A DNA stretch of 64,000 nt from Pogostemon cablin (GCA_023678885.1 CM042953.1:124001-188000); one strand, 5' to 3'. Shown: positions 21,339 to 31,931, counted from the stretch's first letter. The notes: generated from the letters alone by a model not told the origin. Made by a program: numbers and translations.

Positions 21339-23372
21339 ATGGGCAAGAAATCTAGGAGTTTGACGCCTGCAAAGGCGTCAATAGACATGAGTGTGGAGGA
21401 CGACTTGTTCAAGTCGGTGAAGGATCGAGCGAAGGAGATTGAGAGGAAGAAACGTTTGAAGGAAGCAGTCTTGGCGGAAAATCAATCCCTGGATGACGGC
21501 GCCGCCCTGGCGAGAGCCATCGTGGCCGACCGGAAGGAGATGGATACGGAGGAAGGCGGTGCCTCCATGGCGCTTGTGGTGGCTGACACTCCCGACACCT
21601 CCCTGTCGGACAGCCCAACACGGGGCCTAGTGGACGACGACATGGCGGAAAGCACGCCGGAGGCACCCATCGTGCGCAACCCTAGCCCTAGGCGGAAAAC
21701 CTCAGCAGAGAGAAGAAGAGGCATATCGGCGAATTCCCGCCGCAAGCTCGAGATGATTGCGTCGTCTTTGTCGCCCTCTCGGTGCTCAGCCACCGACTCT
21801 CGGGCGGCAGGCTCCCCGTCTCGGAAGATTACCGAGGAAGGTGCATCGGATGCTGATTCTCGGCAGATGGTTCTTCAGGCCGAGAACACCGTTGGCACTC
21901 GAAAGCAGGGCACTGGCCCTCGGCAGGTTGTTGCCGACCCCCGACAGATTGGTGGATCTGCCGGGAACTCTCGGCAGGCGGACGGTAGCCCTCAGCATGC
22001 GGTTGGAATTTCTCGGCAAGACATGGGTGGATCTTCTGCTCGACAGGCTGCGCCAGGTGTGGCCGACAGTACTCGACAGGCGGCTGGCGATGTCGTCATG
22101 GCCGAGGGCACGTCGGCTGGGTCTGGACAGGTCGGCGGCGCCCAGCGATTCCAGCGCAAAGGCCAGGCTGATGCGGGAAAGGGATCCACTCCCAAGGAAC
22201 CAATCGATTACTCAAAATTTGTGAATAAGAGTAACATCGACCCGGATAGGAAACTTGAATACATCGCACCCTGCGATGGAGTGGCCTATCTGGATCCGAA
22301 GGACGACTCCGATGCTTGGAAATTCACATTGGTGGGGTACTTCTCGGGGCGTTTCCCGGGGATGAAGGCACTCCATGCCATCTGCCGCTCCTGGAATGTC
22401 AAGTACACCCTTGTCATGCATCAGTCAGGGTGGATTATCTTCCGACTCTGCTCAGAGGAAGATGTTCGGAAGGTACTGGACAAGGCTCCTCGTTCTATTT
22501 GGGAACGGTACCTGATGCTTGAAAGGCTCCCCAGGGCCTTCCAATTTGATGATCGGGACATATCCCATGTTCCGGTCTGGATTCGTCTTCCGTCGTTTCC
22601 ACTGGAGTTGTGGTCGAAGAACCACATAAGCAAGGTTGCCTCTTTGATCGGCCGGCCCATCATGGTTGATGATACCTCGGCCAAAACGGACAAGGTCTCT
22701 TTTGTTCGGGTGCGAGTGGACATTGATGTCTCGCAGGTTCTCCCGAAGGAAGTTACATTCAACTACCGAGGAGCAAACTATTCCCAGGTTGTGCTGTACG
22801 AACGCCTCCCAGCGTATTGTACTAAGTGCAGGAAGTTTGGCCATCTGGTAGCAGACTGTGACGTTGAAGATGGCGAGGAGAGGATGGAGAAGGGAGAGAA
22901 GATGGCCAATCAGAAGACCACGCAGGTACCCACTCAGAAGGCCACGCAGATGGATAATAGAGTGGATGCCGATGGGTTCCGGCAGGTGGGACCAAAAAAC
23001 AATAAGAAAAAATCGAGAAGTAGGAGTAGGAAGAAAAAGAGTGTTCCTCCGCCTGTGGAGAATCCGGTGGAGACTGTGTCATCTGGGAAATACCAAATCC
23101 TAGATGAGTTGGATACTGACGATTGGAGAATTGAGGCCAACAGGAGAGACGGGAAGCAGCCCGTCAGATTAAATACTAAGAAGACATGGGCTTCTGAAAC
23201 GGAGGAGGAGGATGAGGAGGCTGTTGGACGTACGGGGTGCTCCCCGCCCCCCGTCATCCCGCCAAGGGCTGATGGGTGCAAACGGGGGTCCGGAATCACT
23301 ATTCAGGAACCCCCGGATAAAGGATATGAGGCTGAACGAGGCGGGGGCTCTTCCCCCAACGGTCGTCAATGA
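21339..23372 (+). CDS. LINE copy 6 ORF1, intact gag-like RNA-binding protein (677 aa)
   Basis: The reference ORF1 for subfamily B. Residues 1-70 are charged (MGKKSRSLTP, then a Lys/Glu-rich, possibly helical stretch). Residues ~140-260 form a disordered linker with repeated SRQ/PRQ/TRQ triplets. Residues ~320-470 are the DUF4283-like domain (WKFTLVGYFSGRFPG... to VRVRVDIDV). A zinc knuckle follows with C494, C497, H502 and C507 (C-X2-C-X4-H-X4-C). A patch KKKSRSRSRKKKS near 555-567 could direct the protein to the nucleus or nucleolus, and an acidic segment precedes the C-terminal SPNGRQ. Plant L1 ORF1 proteins bind element RNA; the nucleolar role is inferred from the rDNA target. It ends in an ATGA overlap with ORF2. 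Confidence 0.95.
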   Translation: MGKKSRSLTPAKASIDMSVEDDLFKSVKDRAKEIERKKRLKEAVLAENQSLDDGAALARAIVADRKEMDTEEGGASMALVVADTPDTSLSDSPTRGLVDDDMAESTPEAPIVRNPSPRRKTSAERRRGISANSRRKLEMIASSLSPSRCSATDSRAAGSPSRKITEEGASDADSRQMVLQAENTVGTRKQGTGPRQVVADPRQIGGSAGNSRQADGSPQHAVGISRQDMGGSSARQAAPGVADSTRQAAGDVVMAEGTSAGSGQVGGAQRFQRKGQADAGKGSTPKEPIDYSKFVNKSNIDPDRKLEYIAPCDGVAYLDPKDDSDAWKFTLVGYFSGRFPGMKALHAICRSWNVKYTLVMHQSGWIIFRLCSEEDVRKVLDKAPRSIWERYLMLERLPRAFQFDDRDISHVPVWIRLPSFPLELWSKNHISKVASLIGRPIMVDDTSAKTDKVSFVRVRVDIDVSQVLPKEVTFNYRGANYSQVVLYERLPAYCTKCRKFGHLVADCDVEDGEERMEKGEKMANQKTTQVPTQKATQMDNRVDADGFRQVGPKNNKKKSRSRSRKKKSVPPPVENPVETVSSGKYQILDELDTDDWRIEANRRDGKQPVRLNTKKTWASETEEEDEEAVGRTGCSPPPVIPPRADGCKRGSGITIQEPPDKGYEAERGGGSSPNGRQ

Positions 23373-26300
23373 GAGTTCTAACGTGGAACGTGAGAGGGCT
23401 CGGAGCCTCTCGCGCCCAGCGAGCAGCCCGCAGGTTAGTTCGCAAACATGATGTACGTTTAATTGGTTTTCTTGAGACTAGATTATCTGTTGATAATGTA
23501 GTAGACATTGTGGGTAGAATAGTTCCTGGCTGGAACATTGTGCATAATTTCGAATATGTTGATGGGGGAAGGATTGTGGTTGCGTGGGATTCCGCATTGA
23601 TTACTGTCAGTAATGTTGTGCTCCATGAGCAGTGTATTTCTGGTTTGGTTCGCTGTCTGATTTCTCAGCAGGAGTTCTACATCAGTGTTGTGTACGCTCA
23701 TAACGGCGTTATTGATAGGCGAAGGCTATGGAACCATCTCTCTTCGGGTTCTCCAGCAGTTAACTATCCTTGGATGCTCCTAGGAGACTTTAACTGTGTT
23801 AGGAAACCCGAGGAGCGATCTGAAATTGTTCCGTCTCACAGGAACTGGCGAAGGGTAGATTTTGAGGAGTTCTGCGTGGAGTTGGGGTTAGATGACGCCA
23901 AGTCCAAGGGTTGCTTCTTTACCTGGACTAATGGCAGGACTTGGAGCCGTATTGACCGCGTGCTGGTGAATTCCAACTGGAATCTTACCTCTGGACTAGT
24001 GGAAGCCGAGTTTCTACCCATGGGGGCGACTTCGGACCACTGCCCAGCACTAGCAATGGTGTATAAGGCTGAGGTTTCGAAAGGGAAAACGTTCAGGTAC
24101 GTGAATATGTGGAGCAAGAACACTGGTTATTTGGATGTAGTGCGAGGAGTATGGGACAAGAGCATATGGGGCACAGCACAATTCAGTGTATGTCGACGGT
24201 TGAAACTCCTCAAGCCAGAACTCCGTCGTCTTGGCAAAAGGGATTTCGGCCATATTGCTGAGCGAGCTGAGAGAGCTCGTGTGGAGCTCGACAGACTTCA
24301 GTTGAAGAGCCAGTCTGATCCGGGTAATGCTGAGAAATGGGACAGAGTACGGGAGGCAGCAAAGAAGGTTGATTTCCTTTGCCACGCCGAGCATCTCTTC
24401 TTCTCTCAGATGACCAGGGGAGAGTACTTGATCAACCAAGATAAACCCACAAAGTTTTTCTATAAAAAGATCAAGTCGAACAGCGTGAGGAATGTCATCC
24501 CTTCCATTCGCACCGAATCCGGGCGCACTTCTTCCCGTGATGAGGTGGTAGATGAATTTCTCACGTACTACAGGGACTTATTGGGCACCGCAGGCCAGTG
24601 TGACGAGATTGATGATTCTGTGTTTGAGTGGGGTGGCCGTCTGACTGCTCAGCAGGCACAAGAACTCGTCATGCCTGTTACAGTCGAGGAGGTCAAGGGA
24701 GTGGTGTGGAGGATGAACGGGGATAAGGCCCCCAGCCCGGATGGGTACACAGCCACCTTCTTCCGTGATGCGTGGGACGTGGTTGGTTCGGATGTTGTGG
24801 CGGCTGTCCAGGAATTCTTCCAATCCGGGCAGTTGCTACGACAAATGAACGCCACGTTTATCACACTCATCCCGAAGGGGAAACACGATCCCACTGTACG
24901 TGATTTTCGCCCAATCTCGTGCTGCAATCTGATTTATAAGATCATCTCTAGGGTGATTGTGGGATGTATGGCGGGCTTGATGGATGATTTGGTGGCAGAA
25001 AACCATTTTGGTTTTGTGCAGAATCGTAAGATGAGAGATTGCGTGATGCTTGCCCAAGAGATAGTCAAAAACTACGGATGGGCAAGGAATCGTATGAGCC
25101 GGAGGATGGCCATGAAGGTTGATATAAAGAAGGCCTATGACTCGGTTGATTGGGGCTTTATGCGTGGAGTTCTAGTAGGGTTGGGGTTTCCTCCGCGTAT
25201 GATAGGATGGATCATGGAGTGCGTCACCACCACTTCATTCTCTATTCTTATTAACGGCGCACCGGAGGGTTATTTCGACGGCAAGTGTGGCTTGCGTCAA
25301 GGTGACCCCCTGTCGTCCCTGCTATTTGTGCTCTGCATGGATTATTTCTCCCGTCTATTCAGGAAACTCACGGAAGAGGGGAACTACAAACATCACTCGA
25401 TGCTCTGCGCTAAGGTTGGAGTCACCCACCTAGCATTCGCCGACGACTTGATTATTTTTGCCTATGGCAACCGCCCTTCCGCAGAAGTGGTGGCTAGGGC
25501 TCTTGATCAGTTCGCCAGGATGTCGGGTTTGGAGGTTAGTCCGGATAAATCTCATTTGTTTATGGCAGGTGTTCCGGAGGCAGATGAACTGGGTATACGC
25601 GAGGTCTTGCCTTTTCAGGAAGGCACCTTTCCCGTGCGATATCAGGGAGTACCGCTGCAGGGAAGCAAGCTTCGTGAGTACGCCTATGAACCTCTTATCA
25701 CGCAGGTGGCGAATCTCATCAGAGGCTGGTCCACGCACTTGTTGTCCTATGCAGGCCGACTGGAACTCATCCGATCGGTCCTGTATGGGGTGATGAACTT
25801 CTGGATCGCCATGGTGAAGATCCCTAAAGGGGTGGTTGATAGAGTGGAGCGCATGATCCGGAAGTTCCTATGGGGAACGACGAGGGGTGCAGTTCGTTGG
25901 GAAGAGGTCATACTACCTAAGGAACAGGGCGGCCTGGGACTTAGGGGTTTTGATCTGCTGAACGATGTAGCCCTGTGTGGAGTGTTGTGGGATGTGCATC
26001 TGGAGAAGAAGTCGCTCTGGATCAAGTGGATTAATGCCATTTATCTCCAGACCTCTTCTTGCTGGGATGTAGAGGTGAACTATGGCGCCTCTATAGTGTG
26101 GAAGGACATACTACGGGCTCGTGACAGAGTCCGGGCACGGATAGGAGGGGACCTCATCACCTCTCTAGCTTCATGCTCGGAGATGGGGAAGCTTCGGGTG
26201 GGCAAGATGTACTGGCTCGCCGCCACCACGGCACCAGTCCATTTTGTCTACAAGAAGCTGTGGAGTCCTTGGGTGCCACAGAAACATTCGTTCAGGATGT

Positions 26301-26695
26301 GGATTGCCCTGAGGAACAGACTGCTCACGCTGGACAGGTGGAGGAACTATGAAGGCTCGGTTGAGTGCGTATTGTGTGTGGGCGCAGCCGAGACAAGAGA
26401 CCATCTCTTTTTCGGTTGCCCGTTCACGAAGCACGTGTGGAACCGGGTAAGAGATGAAGTGAAGTGGAGGAGACAGGTTACCACTTTGAAGGCCGGCTTC
26501 AAGTGGCTCAGCAAGGACCGGCGTGTGCACGTGAAGGAGCGGAGGAGGTGGACGCTGGCTTTCTACGGCAGTGTCTTCCTCATTTGGAAAGCTCAGAACG
26601 AAGCCCTCTTCGAGGGGGCCCGACCTTCAGTGGACGTTTTGTATAATACTATTATTATGCATGTTGTTAGGTTCGAATATTTATTAAGTAGATAG
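23369..26695 (+). CDS. LINE copy 6 ORF2, intact endonuclease-reverse transcriptase (1108 aa)
   Basis: The multidomain protein that nicks the target and reverse-transcribes the element RNA. Residues 1-230 are an APE-like endonuclease with N7, E36, Y109, D140/N142 (GDFN) and D223-H224 (SDHC). The RT spans about 445-790: KHDPTVRDFRPISCCN, VDIKKAYDSVDW (D585), GLRQGDPLSS and FADDLIIF (D692, D693). A zf-RVT motif follows: C1000, C1003, H1012, C1017 (C-X2-C-X8-H-X4-C). I see no RNase H domain after it. Compared with sister copies it has S for G in KAPSPDGY, C for R in VGCMAG and GKCGLRQ, and Q for L in RYQGVP, so activity may be reduced despite the open frame. Start codon ATG lies in ATGA with the ORF1 stop, suggesting coupled translation. 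Confidence 0.95.
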   Translation: MRVLTWNVRGLGASRAQRAARRLVRKHDVRLIGFLETRLSVDNVVDIVGRIVPGWNIVHNFEYVDGGRIVVAWDSALITVSNVVLHEQCISGLVRCLISQQEFYISVVYAHNGVIDRRRLWNHLSSGSPAVNYPWMLLGDFNCVRKPEERSEIVPSHRNWRRVDFEEFCVELGLDDAKSKGCFFTWTNGRTWSRIDRVLVNSNWNLTSGLVEAEFLPMGATSDHCPALAMVYKAEVSKGKTFRYVNMWSKNTGYLDVVRGVWDKSIWGTAQFSVCRRLKLLKPELRRLGKRDFGHIAERAERARVELDRLQLKSQSDPGNAEKWDRVREAAKKVDFLCHAEHLFFSQMTRGEYLINQDKPTKFFYKKIKSNSVRNVIPSIRTESGRTSSRDEVVDEFLTYYRDLLGTAGQCDEIDDSVFEWGGRLTAQQAQELVMPVTVEEVKGVVWRMNGDKAPSPDGYTATFFRDAWDVVGSDVVAAVQEFFQSGQLLRQMNATFITLIPKGKHDPTVRDFRPISCCNLIYKIISRVIVGCMAGLMDDLVAENHFGFVQNRKMRDCVMLAQEIVKNYGWARNRMSRRMAMKVDIKKAYDSVDWGFMRGVLVGLGFPPRMIGWIMECVTTTSFSILINGAPEGYFDGKCGLRQGDPLSSLLFVLCMDYFSRLFRKLTEEGNYKHHSMLCAKVGVTHLAFADDLIIFAYGNRPSAEVVARALDQFARMSGLEVSPDKSHLFMAGVPEADELGIREVLPFQEGTFPVRYQGVPLQGSKLREYAYEPLITQVANLIRGWSTHLLSYAGRLELIRSVLYGVMNFWIAMVKIPKGVVDRVERMIRKFLWGTTRGAVRWEEVILPKEQGGLGLRGFDLLNDVALCGVLWDVHLEKKSLWIKWINAIYLQTSSCWDVEVNYGASIVWKDILRARDRVRARIGGDLITSLASCSEMGKLRVGKMYWLAATTAPVHFVYKKLWSPWVPQKHSFRMWIALRNRLLTLDRWRNYEGSVECVLCVGAAETRDHLFFGCPFTKHVWNRVRDEVKWRRQVTTLKAGFKWLSKDRRVHVKERRRWTLAFYGSVFLIWKAQNEALFEGARPSVDVLYNTIIMHVVRFEYLLSR

Positions 26696-26718
26696 GCGCA
26701 TTTATCGCTTTCTGGTTG

Positions 26719-26763
26719 CTCCGTGTGGAGTTGTAATTATATTTTGTGTCTTTGGCTTCGGCC
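26719..26763 (+). other. 3'UTR twin hairpins, copy 6
   Basis: CTCC-GTGT-GGAG (26719-26730) and GGC-TTCG-GCC (26754-26763) correspond to the pair in subfamily A, although the sequence between and after them has diverged. The element ends about 35 bp later with no A tail. Confidence 0.62.
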
Positions 26764-26797
26764 TAACGTTTTCCTGAATAATTAACATAAAATTCAC

Positions 26798-26814
26798 CGA
26801 ACGATTTGCACGTC
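26798..26814. repeat. 25S rDNA target-site stub between copies 6 and 7
   Basis: cgaacgatttgcacgtc, identical to the 25S target. It joins a subfamily B 3' end to a subfamily A 5' end. Confidence 0.9.
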
Positions 26815-26837
26815 GTGTTGAGTCATTGTGCGCGCAA

Positions 26838-26871
26838 CGAATTTTCGGAAACCCTAGGGGGCGAAAATTCG
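26838..26871 (+). other. 5'UTR stem-loop, copy 7
   Basis: cgaattttcg (26838-26847) and cgaaaattcg (26862-26871) form a perfect 10-bp stem. This copy has B-like arms inside an A-type element. Confidence 0.72.
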
Positions 26872-27080
26872 CTCTCAACTTTTCTCTCTCGAAAACTCGC
26901 GGCTGGCGGCGCCTCTCGCCCTCAGCCCGTCGCCGATCATCTTCTACCGCCGTACGTCTTCGCCGCTTCTCCCCTTGTTGCCGGCGCTCCTCGCCGTCAA
27001 CGCCCGACTGATCGCACCGCTCCCCACGGCGGTGTTAGAGGGTTTTTCTCCATTCATGCTCTCCGCCTAGACCTTTCTTG

Positions 27081-28609
27081 ATGGGCAAGAAATCTAGGAG
27101 TCGGACGCCGTCACGGGCATTGCCGGAATTGCATGTGGAGGACGACTCATTCAAGTCGGTGAAGGAGCGCACGAAGGAGATTGAGAGGAAGAAAGCACGG
27201 AAGGAAGCTGTCTTAGTGGACAATCCATCACTGGATGACGCCGCCTTGGCTAGGGCCATCGTGGCCGATCGTACGGAGATGGATACGGAGGAGGACGCGG
27301 ATGCCATGGCTCTTGTCGTGGTGGACACGCCGGATCGCACCGCGTCCGATAGCCCAACATAGGGCCTTGTTGATACGGCCATGGAAAGTTCTACCCCCGA
27401 CGCCCCATCGTCCGAAACCCTAGCCCTAGGTGAAAGGTGTCGGCGGACGAGAGACGTAGTACCTCGTCGGGCGCTCGGCGCAGGCTGGAGGTGGACTCGC
27501 CCACAACTTCGCCTTCTCGGCAGGCAGGCGACACCGTCAGGCCTGGCGCTGGAACTCGGCGGGATGGTGAGACCGCCGACCTTTCTCGGCAGATTGGTGC
27601 GAGTTTTGGTAGCGCCGAGACTTCTCGGCAGGATGGCATGGGCTTCCGGCAGGCGCTGGTAGCCACTCGGCAGGAGGAGTCCAGGCGCAACCCTGGCTCC
27701 CCCCGTCTCGGCAGAGCGATCCAGGCGCGGGCGGCACCTCTCGGCAGACGCCGTGCGCAAATCCTTGGTTGGCACAGGGTGGCGGCTCTCGGCAGGAACC
27801 GGGCGATGTGAACATGGGCAAAGCTTCCTCGGCAGGGCCCGGACAGGCGGGTGGTGCGAATCAGCGCAAGGGACAAGGTGGATCGGGAAAGGGTTCCGCT
27901 CCCAAGGAACCGATAGACTATTCTAAGTTTGTCAATAAGAACAACATTGATCCGGATAGAAAACTCGAATACATCGCACCCTGCGATGGAGTGGCCTATC
28001 TAGATCCGAAAGATGACTCAGATGCATGGAAGTTCACTCTGGTGGGATACTTTTCGGGGCGCTTTCCAGGGATGCAGGCTCTTCACGCCATATGCAGGTC
28101 CTGGGCCGTTAAGTACACGCCATATGCAGGTCCTGTGATGCGGGTGAACGGTGAATAATGTGGGAATGGAGAAACCTAATCAGACCACACACGAGGTGAA
28201 CGGTGTGGATGAAGAAGGTTTTCAACAGGTTGGTTCGAATAAGAAAAAGAAGGCGAGAAGCAGAAGCAGGAAAAAGAAGAGCACGGCTGCCCCACCAGTA
28301 AAGGAATCGAACACTGTGGTTTCATCGGGGAGATATCAAATCCTCGATCCTTTGGATCCTGATGATAACAGAATCAACAGACGGGAAGGAAAACAACTCA
28401 CTCAAGTTGACACTAGAAAAACTTGGGCGTCGGAGACGGAGGATGAGGATGAGGAAGCCATAGGGCGATCGGGACGCTCCCCACTACCCAGTGTACCACC
28501 GAGGGCTGATGGGAGGAAGCGCGGCACTGGAATCAGTATCCAGGAACCGCCGGATCAGGGCAATGGACCAGGACGAGGCGGGGGCTCTACCCCCAATGTT
28601 CGTCAATGA
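27081..28609 (+). pseudogene. LINE copy 7 ORF1, deleted and disrupted
   Basis: It starts as MGKKSRSRTP. A 3-bp loss near 27240 removes one residue, and CGG has become TAG at 27360-27362. Small indels near 27406 and 27704 shift the frame. The largest lesion joins the first part of the DUF4283-like domain (28115) to sequence beyond the zinc knuckle (28136), removing about 450 bp including the knuckle. The C-terminal part with the basic patch is open to 28609 and overlaps ORF2 as ATGA. Confidence 0.9.
28084..28135 (+). repeat. 20-bp templated repeat at the copy 7 ORF1 deletion
   Basis: The 20-mer cacgccatatgcaggtcctg occurs at 28084-28103 and again at 28116-28135, immediately before the deletion breakpoint. 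The second copy is not at this place in other elements, so synthesis seems to have jumped back and then forward. Confidence 0.8.
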
Positions 28610-31600
28610 GGTTACTTACGTGGAATGTGCGAGGGCTATCAGCCTCTCGCGCGCAGCGAGCAGCCCGCAGGTTAGTTCGCAAGCATAATGTGTGTCTAGT
28701 TGGCTTTCTTGAAACTAGATTATCTGTGAATAATGTGTTCGACATAGTGGGTAGAATTGTTCCAGGATGGAATGTTGTTAATAATTTTGATTTTGTTGAT
28801 GGGGGGCGGATTGTGGTTGCGTGGGATCCCACCTTGCTTGCTTTTAGTAATGTTGTGCTCCACGAGCAGTGTATTTCTGGTTTGGTTCGCTGTTTGATTA
28901 CTCAACAGGAGTTCCGCATCAGTGTTGTTTACGCCCATAATGGCGTAGTTGACAGGCGTAGGCTATGGTCACATCTCTCATCGGCTGCTCTAGCAGTTAA
29001 TTCTCCCTGGATCCTCCTGGGCGACTTTAACTGTGTTAGGAGACCGGATGAGCGTTCTGAGATTGTTCCTTCTCATAGGAACTGGAAAAGGGTGGATTTT
29101 GAGGAGTTGTGTGTTGAATTGGGTTTGGACGATGCCAAGTCTAAAGGGTGCTTCTTCACCTGGACTAATAGCGGACATGGAGTCGTATTGACAGGGTTCT
29201 GGTGAACTCGAACTGGGATGCCAGTTCGGGGGTTGTGGAGGCCGAGTTTCTGCCCATGGGAGCCACCTCGGATCACTGCTCCGCACTAGCAACAGTGCTA
29301 AATGCGGAGCAGTCAAAAGGGAAACCGTTCAGATATGTGAACATGTGGAGTAAGAGCAGTAGTTTTAAGGATGTTGTGAGCGAGACATGGGACTCACAAA
29401 TTTGGGGCACTGCTCAATTCAGTGTATGTCGTCGGCTGAAATTACTCAAACCAAAGTTACGTCTGCTTGGCAAGAGAGATTTCAGCCACATAGCTGAAAG
29501 AGCAGATAGAGCTAGAGTGGAACTTGACAGACTCCAGATGGATAGCCAAGTTGATCCTGGTAATGCTGAGAAATGGGACAAGGTCCGAGAGGCGGCAAAG
29601 AAAGTTGATTTTCTTTGTCACGCTGAACACCTTTTCTTCTCTCAGATGACTAGAGGTGAGTATTTGATTAATCAGGATAAACCCACAAAGTTTTTCTACA
29701 AGAAGATTAAGTCAAACAGTGTGAGGAACGTCATCTCATCCATACGCACTGAATCCGGGCGCACTTCTTCCCGCGATGAGGTGGTGGATGAATTCCTTAC
29801 GTATTACAGAGACTTGTTGGGTACTGCAGGCCAGTGTGATGAGATTGATGATAGTGTGTTCGAGTGGGGATCTGTGCTGTCTGATCAGCAGGCTCAAGAA
29901 CTCGTTGCACCTATTACAGCCGAGGAGATTAAGGAGGTGGTGTGGAGAATGAACGGAGACAAAGCCCCTGGGCCGGATGGGTACACGGCCACCTTCTTTC
30001 GTGATGCGTGGGATGTAGTTGGCTCAGATGTTGTGGCCGCTGTCCAGGAGTTCTTCCAATCTGGGCAGCTGCTGCGACAAATGAACGCTACATTTATTAC
30101 ACTCATCCCGAAAGGGAAGCACGATCCCACAGTACGAGACTTCCGTCCGATCTCGTGCTGCAATGTAATCTACAAGATCATCTCCAGGGTTATAGTGGGA
30201 TGAATGGCGGGGTTGATGGATGATTTGGTGGCTGAAAACCACTTTGGATTTGTACAGAATCGTAAGATGAGGGACTGTGTGATGCTTGCTCAGGAAATAG
30301 TCAAAAACTATGGTTGGGCAAGAAACCGGATGAGCAGGAGAATGGCTGTGAAGGTGGATATAAAAAATGCTTATGATTCAGTGGACTGGAGTTTCCTACG
30401 TGGAGTTCTGGCAGGGCTGAGGTTTCCTCAGCGTATGATAGAATGGATCATGGAGTGCGTCACAACCACTTCATTCTCCATCCTCGTCAACGGTGCTCCG
30501 GAGAGTTACTTCGACGGCAAGCGTGGCTTGCGTCAAGGTGATCCTCTGTCCTCCCTGCTCTTTGTGCTCTGCATGGATTACTTTTCCCGTCTATTCAGGA
30601 GACTCACGACGGAGGAGAACTACAAGCACCACTCTCAGTTGTGTGCTAAAGTTGGAGTTACTCACCTAGCATTCGCGGATGATTTGATTATTTTTACTTA
30701 TGGCAACCGTTCCTCTGCAGAAGTGGTCGCTAGGGCACTTGATCAGTTCGCCAGAATGTCAGGTCTAGAGGTTAGTCCGAAAAAATCTCATTTGTTTATG
30801 GCTGGTGTTCCAGTGGCAGACGAACAGAGGATACGCGAAGTGTTGCCTTTTCAGGAGGGCACCTTTCCTGTGCGCTATTTGGGAGTACCGCTGCAGGGGA
30901 GTAAACTTCGTGAGTATTCCTTTGAACCTCATATTACACAGGTGGCGAACCTCATCAGAGGCTGGTCCACGCACTTGTTATCCTACGCAGGCCGACTGGA
31001 ACTCATCCGGTCAGTCCTGTATGGGGTGATGAACTTCTGGACCGCCATGGTGAAGATTCCCAAGGGAGTGGTGGACAGGGTAGAGCGCATGATCCGGAAG
31101 TTCCTGTAGGGAACTACGAGGGGTGCAGTTCGTTGGGAGGAGGTCATTTTACCTAAGGAACAGGGAGGCCTGGGACTTAGGGGATTGGACCTCCTGAACG
31201 ATGTAGCCCTATGTGGTGTGTTATGGGATGTGCATCAGGAGAAGAAGTCACTGTGGATTAAGTGGATTAATGCCATTTACCTACAGAACTCGTCTTGCTG
31301 GGATGTAGAAGTGAACTACAGCGCCTCTATAGTGTGGAAAGACATTCTGCGTGCGAGAGACAGAGTCCGAGCACGGATCGGAGGGGACCTCCTCACCTCT
31401 CTCGCTTCGTGCTCGGAGATGGGGAAGCTTCGAGTGGGTAAGATGTACTGGCTCGCTGCCACCACGGCACCGGTGCATTTTGTCTACAAGAAGCTGTGGA
31501 ATCCTTGGGTACCACAGAAACATTCGTTCAGGATGTGGATTGCTCTAAGGAACAGACTGCTTATACTAGACAAGTGGAGGAACTATGAAGGCCCGGTTGA

Positions 31601-31931
31601 GTGCGTGTTGTGTGTGGGTGCGGCCGAAACAAGAGACCATCTCTATTTCGGTTGTCCGTTCACAAAGAACGTGTGGGACCGGGTTAGAGATGAAGTGAAG
31701 TGGAGGAGACAAGTTACCACTCTGAGAGCCGGCCTCAAGTGGTTGAGCAGGGACCGGCGTGTGCATGCTCGCGAGAGGAGGAGGTGGACGCTCGCCCTTT
31801 ACGGCAGTGTCTTCCTCATTTGGAAGGCTCAGAACGAAGCGCTCTTCGAGGGTGCCCGACATTCAGTGGATGTATTGTTTAATTCTATTATTATGCATGT
31901 GATTAGATTTGAGTATTTGTTAACTAGATAG
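28606..31931 (+). pseudogene. LINE copy 7 ORF2, disabled
   Basis: The endonuclease start (LTWNVRGLSASRAQ) is intact. A 1-nt loss near 29170 shifts the frame at TWTNGRTW. CGA became TGA at 30201-30203 in the RT, and TGG became TAG at 31107-31109. The RT also has VDIKNAYDS (K to N next to the catalytic Asp) while FADDLIIF is kept. The zf-RVT (CVLC...DHLYFGC) and the terminal stop at 31929-31931 remain. Confidence 0.91.

Larger units (their letters stand above)
21076..26797 (+). mobile_element. LINE copy 6 (subfamily B), full length with both ORFs open
   Basis: This 5722-bp element is the only one in the window with both ORFs uninterrupted. It is bounded by perfect 17-bp rDNA stubs on both sides. 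It has a 263-bp 5'UTR with stem-loop and uORF, ORF1 (677 aa), ORF2 (1108 aa) overlapping by ATGA, and a 3'UTR of about 100 bp ending without poly(A). It is the best reference for the family, although its RT carries some unusual residues. Confidence 0.96.
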
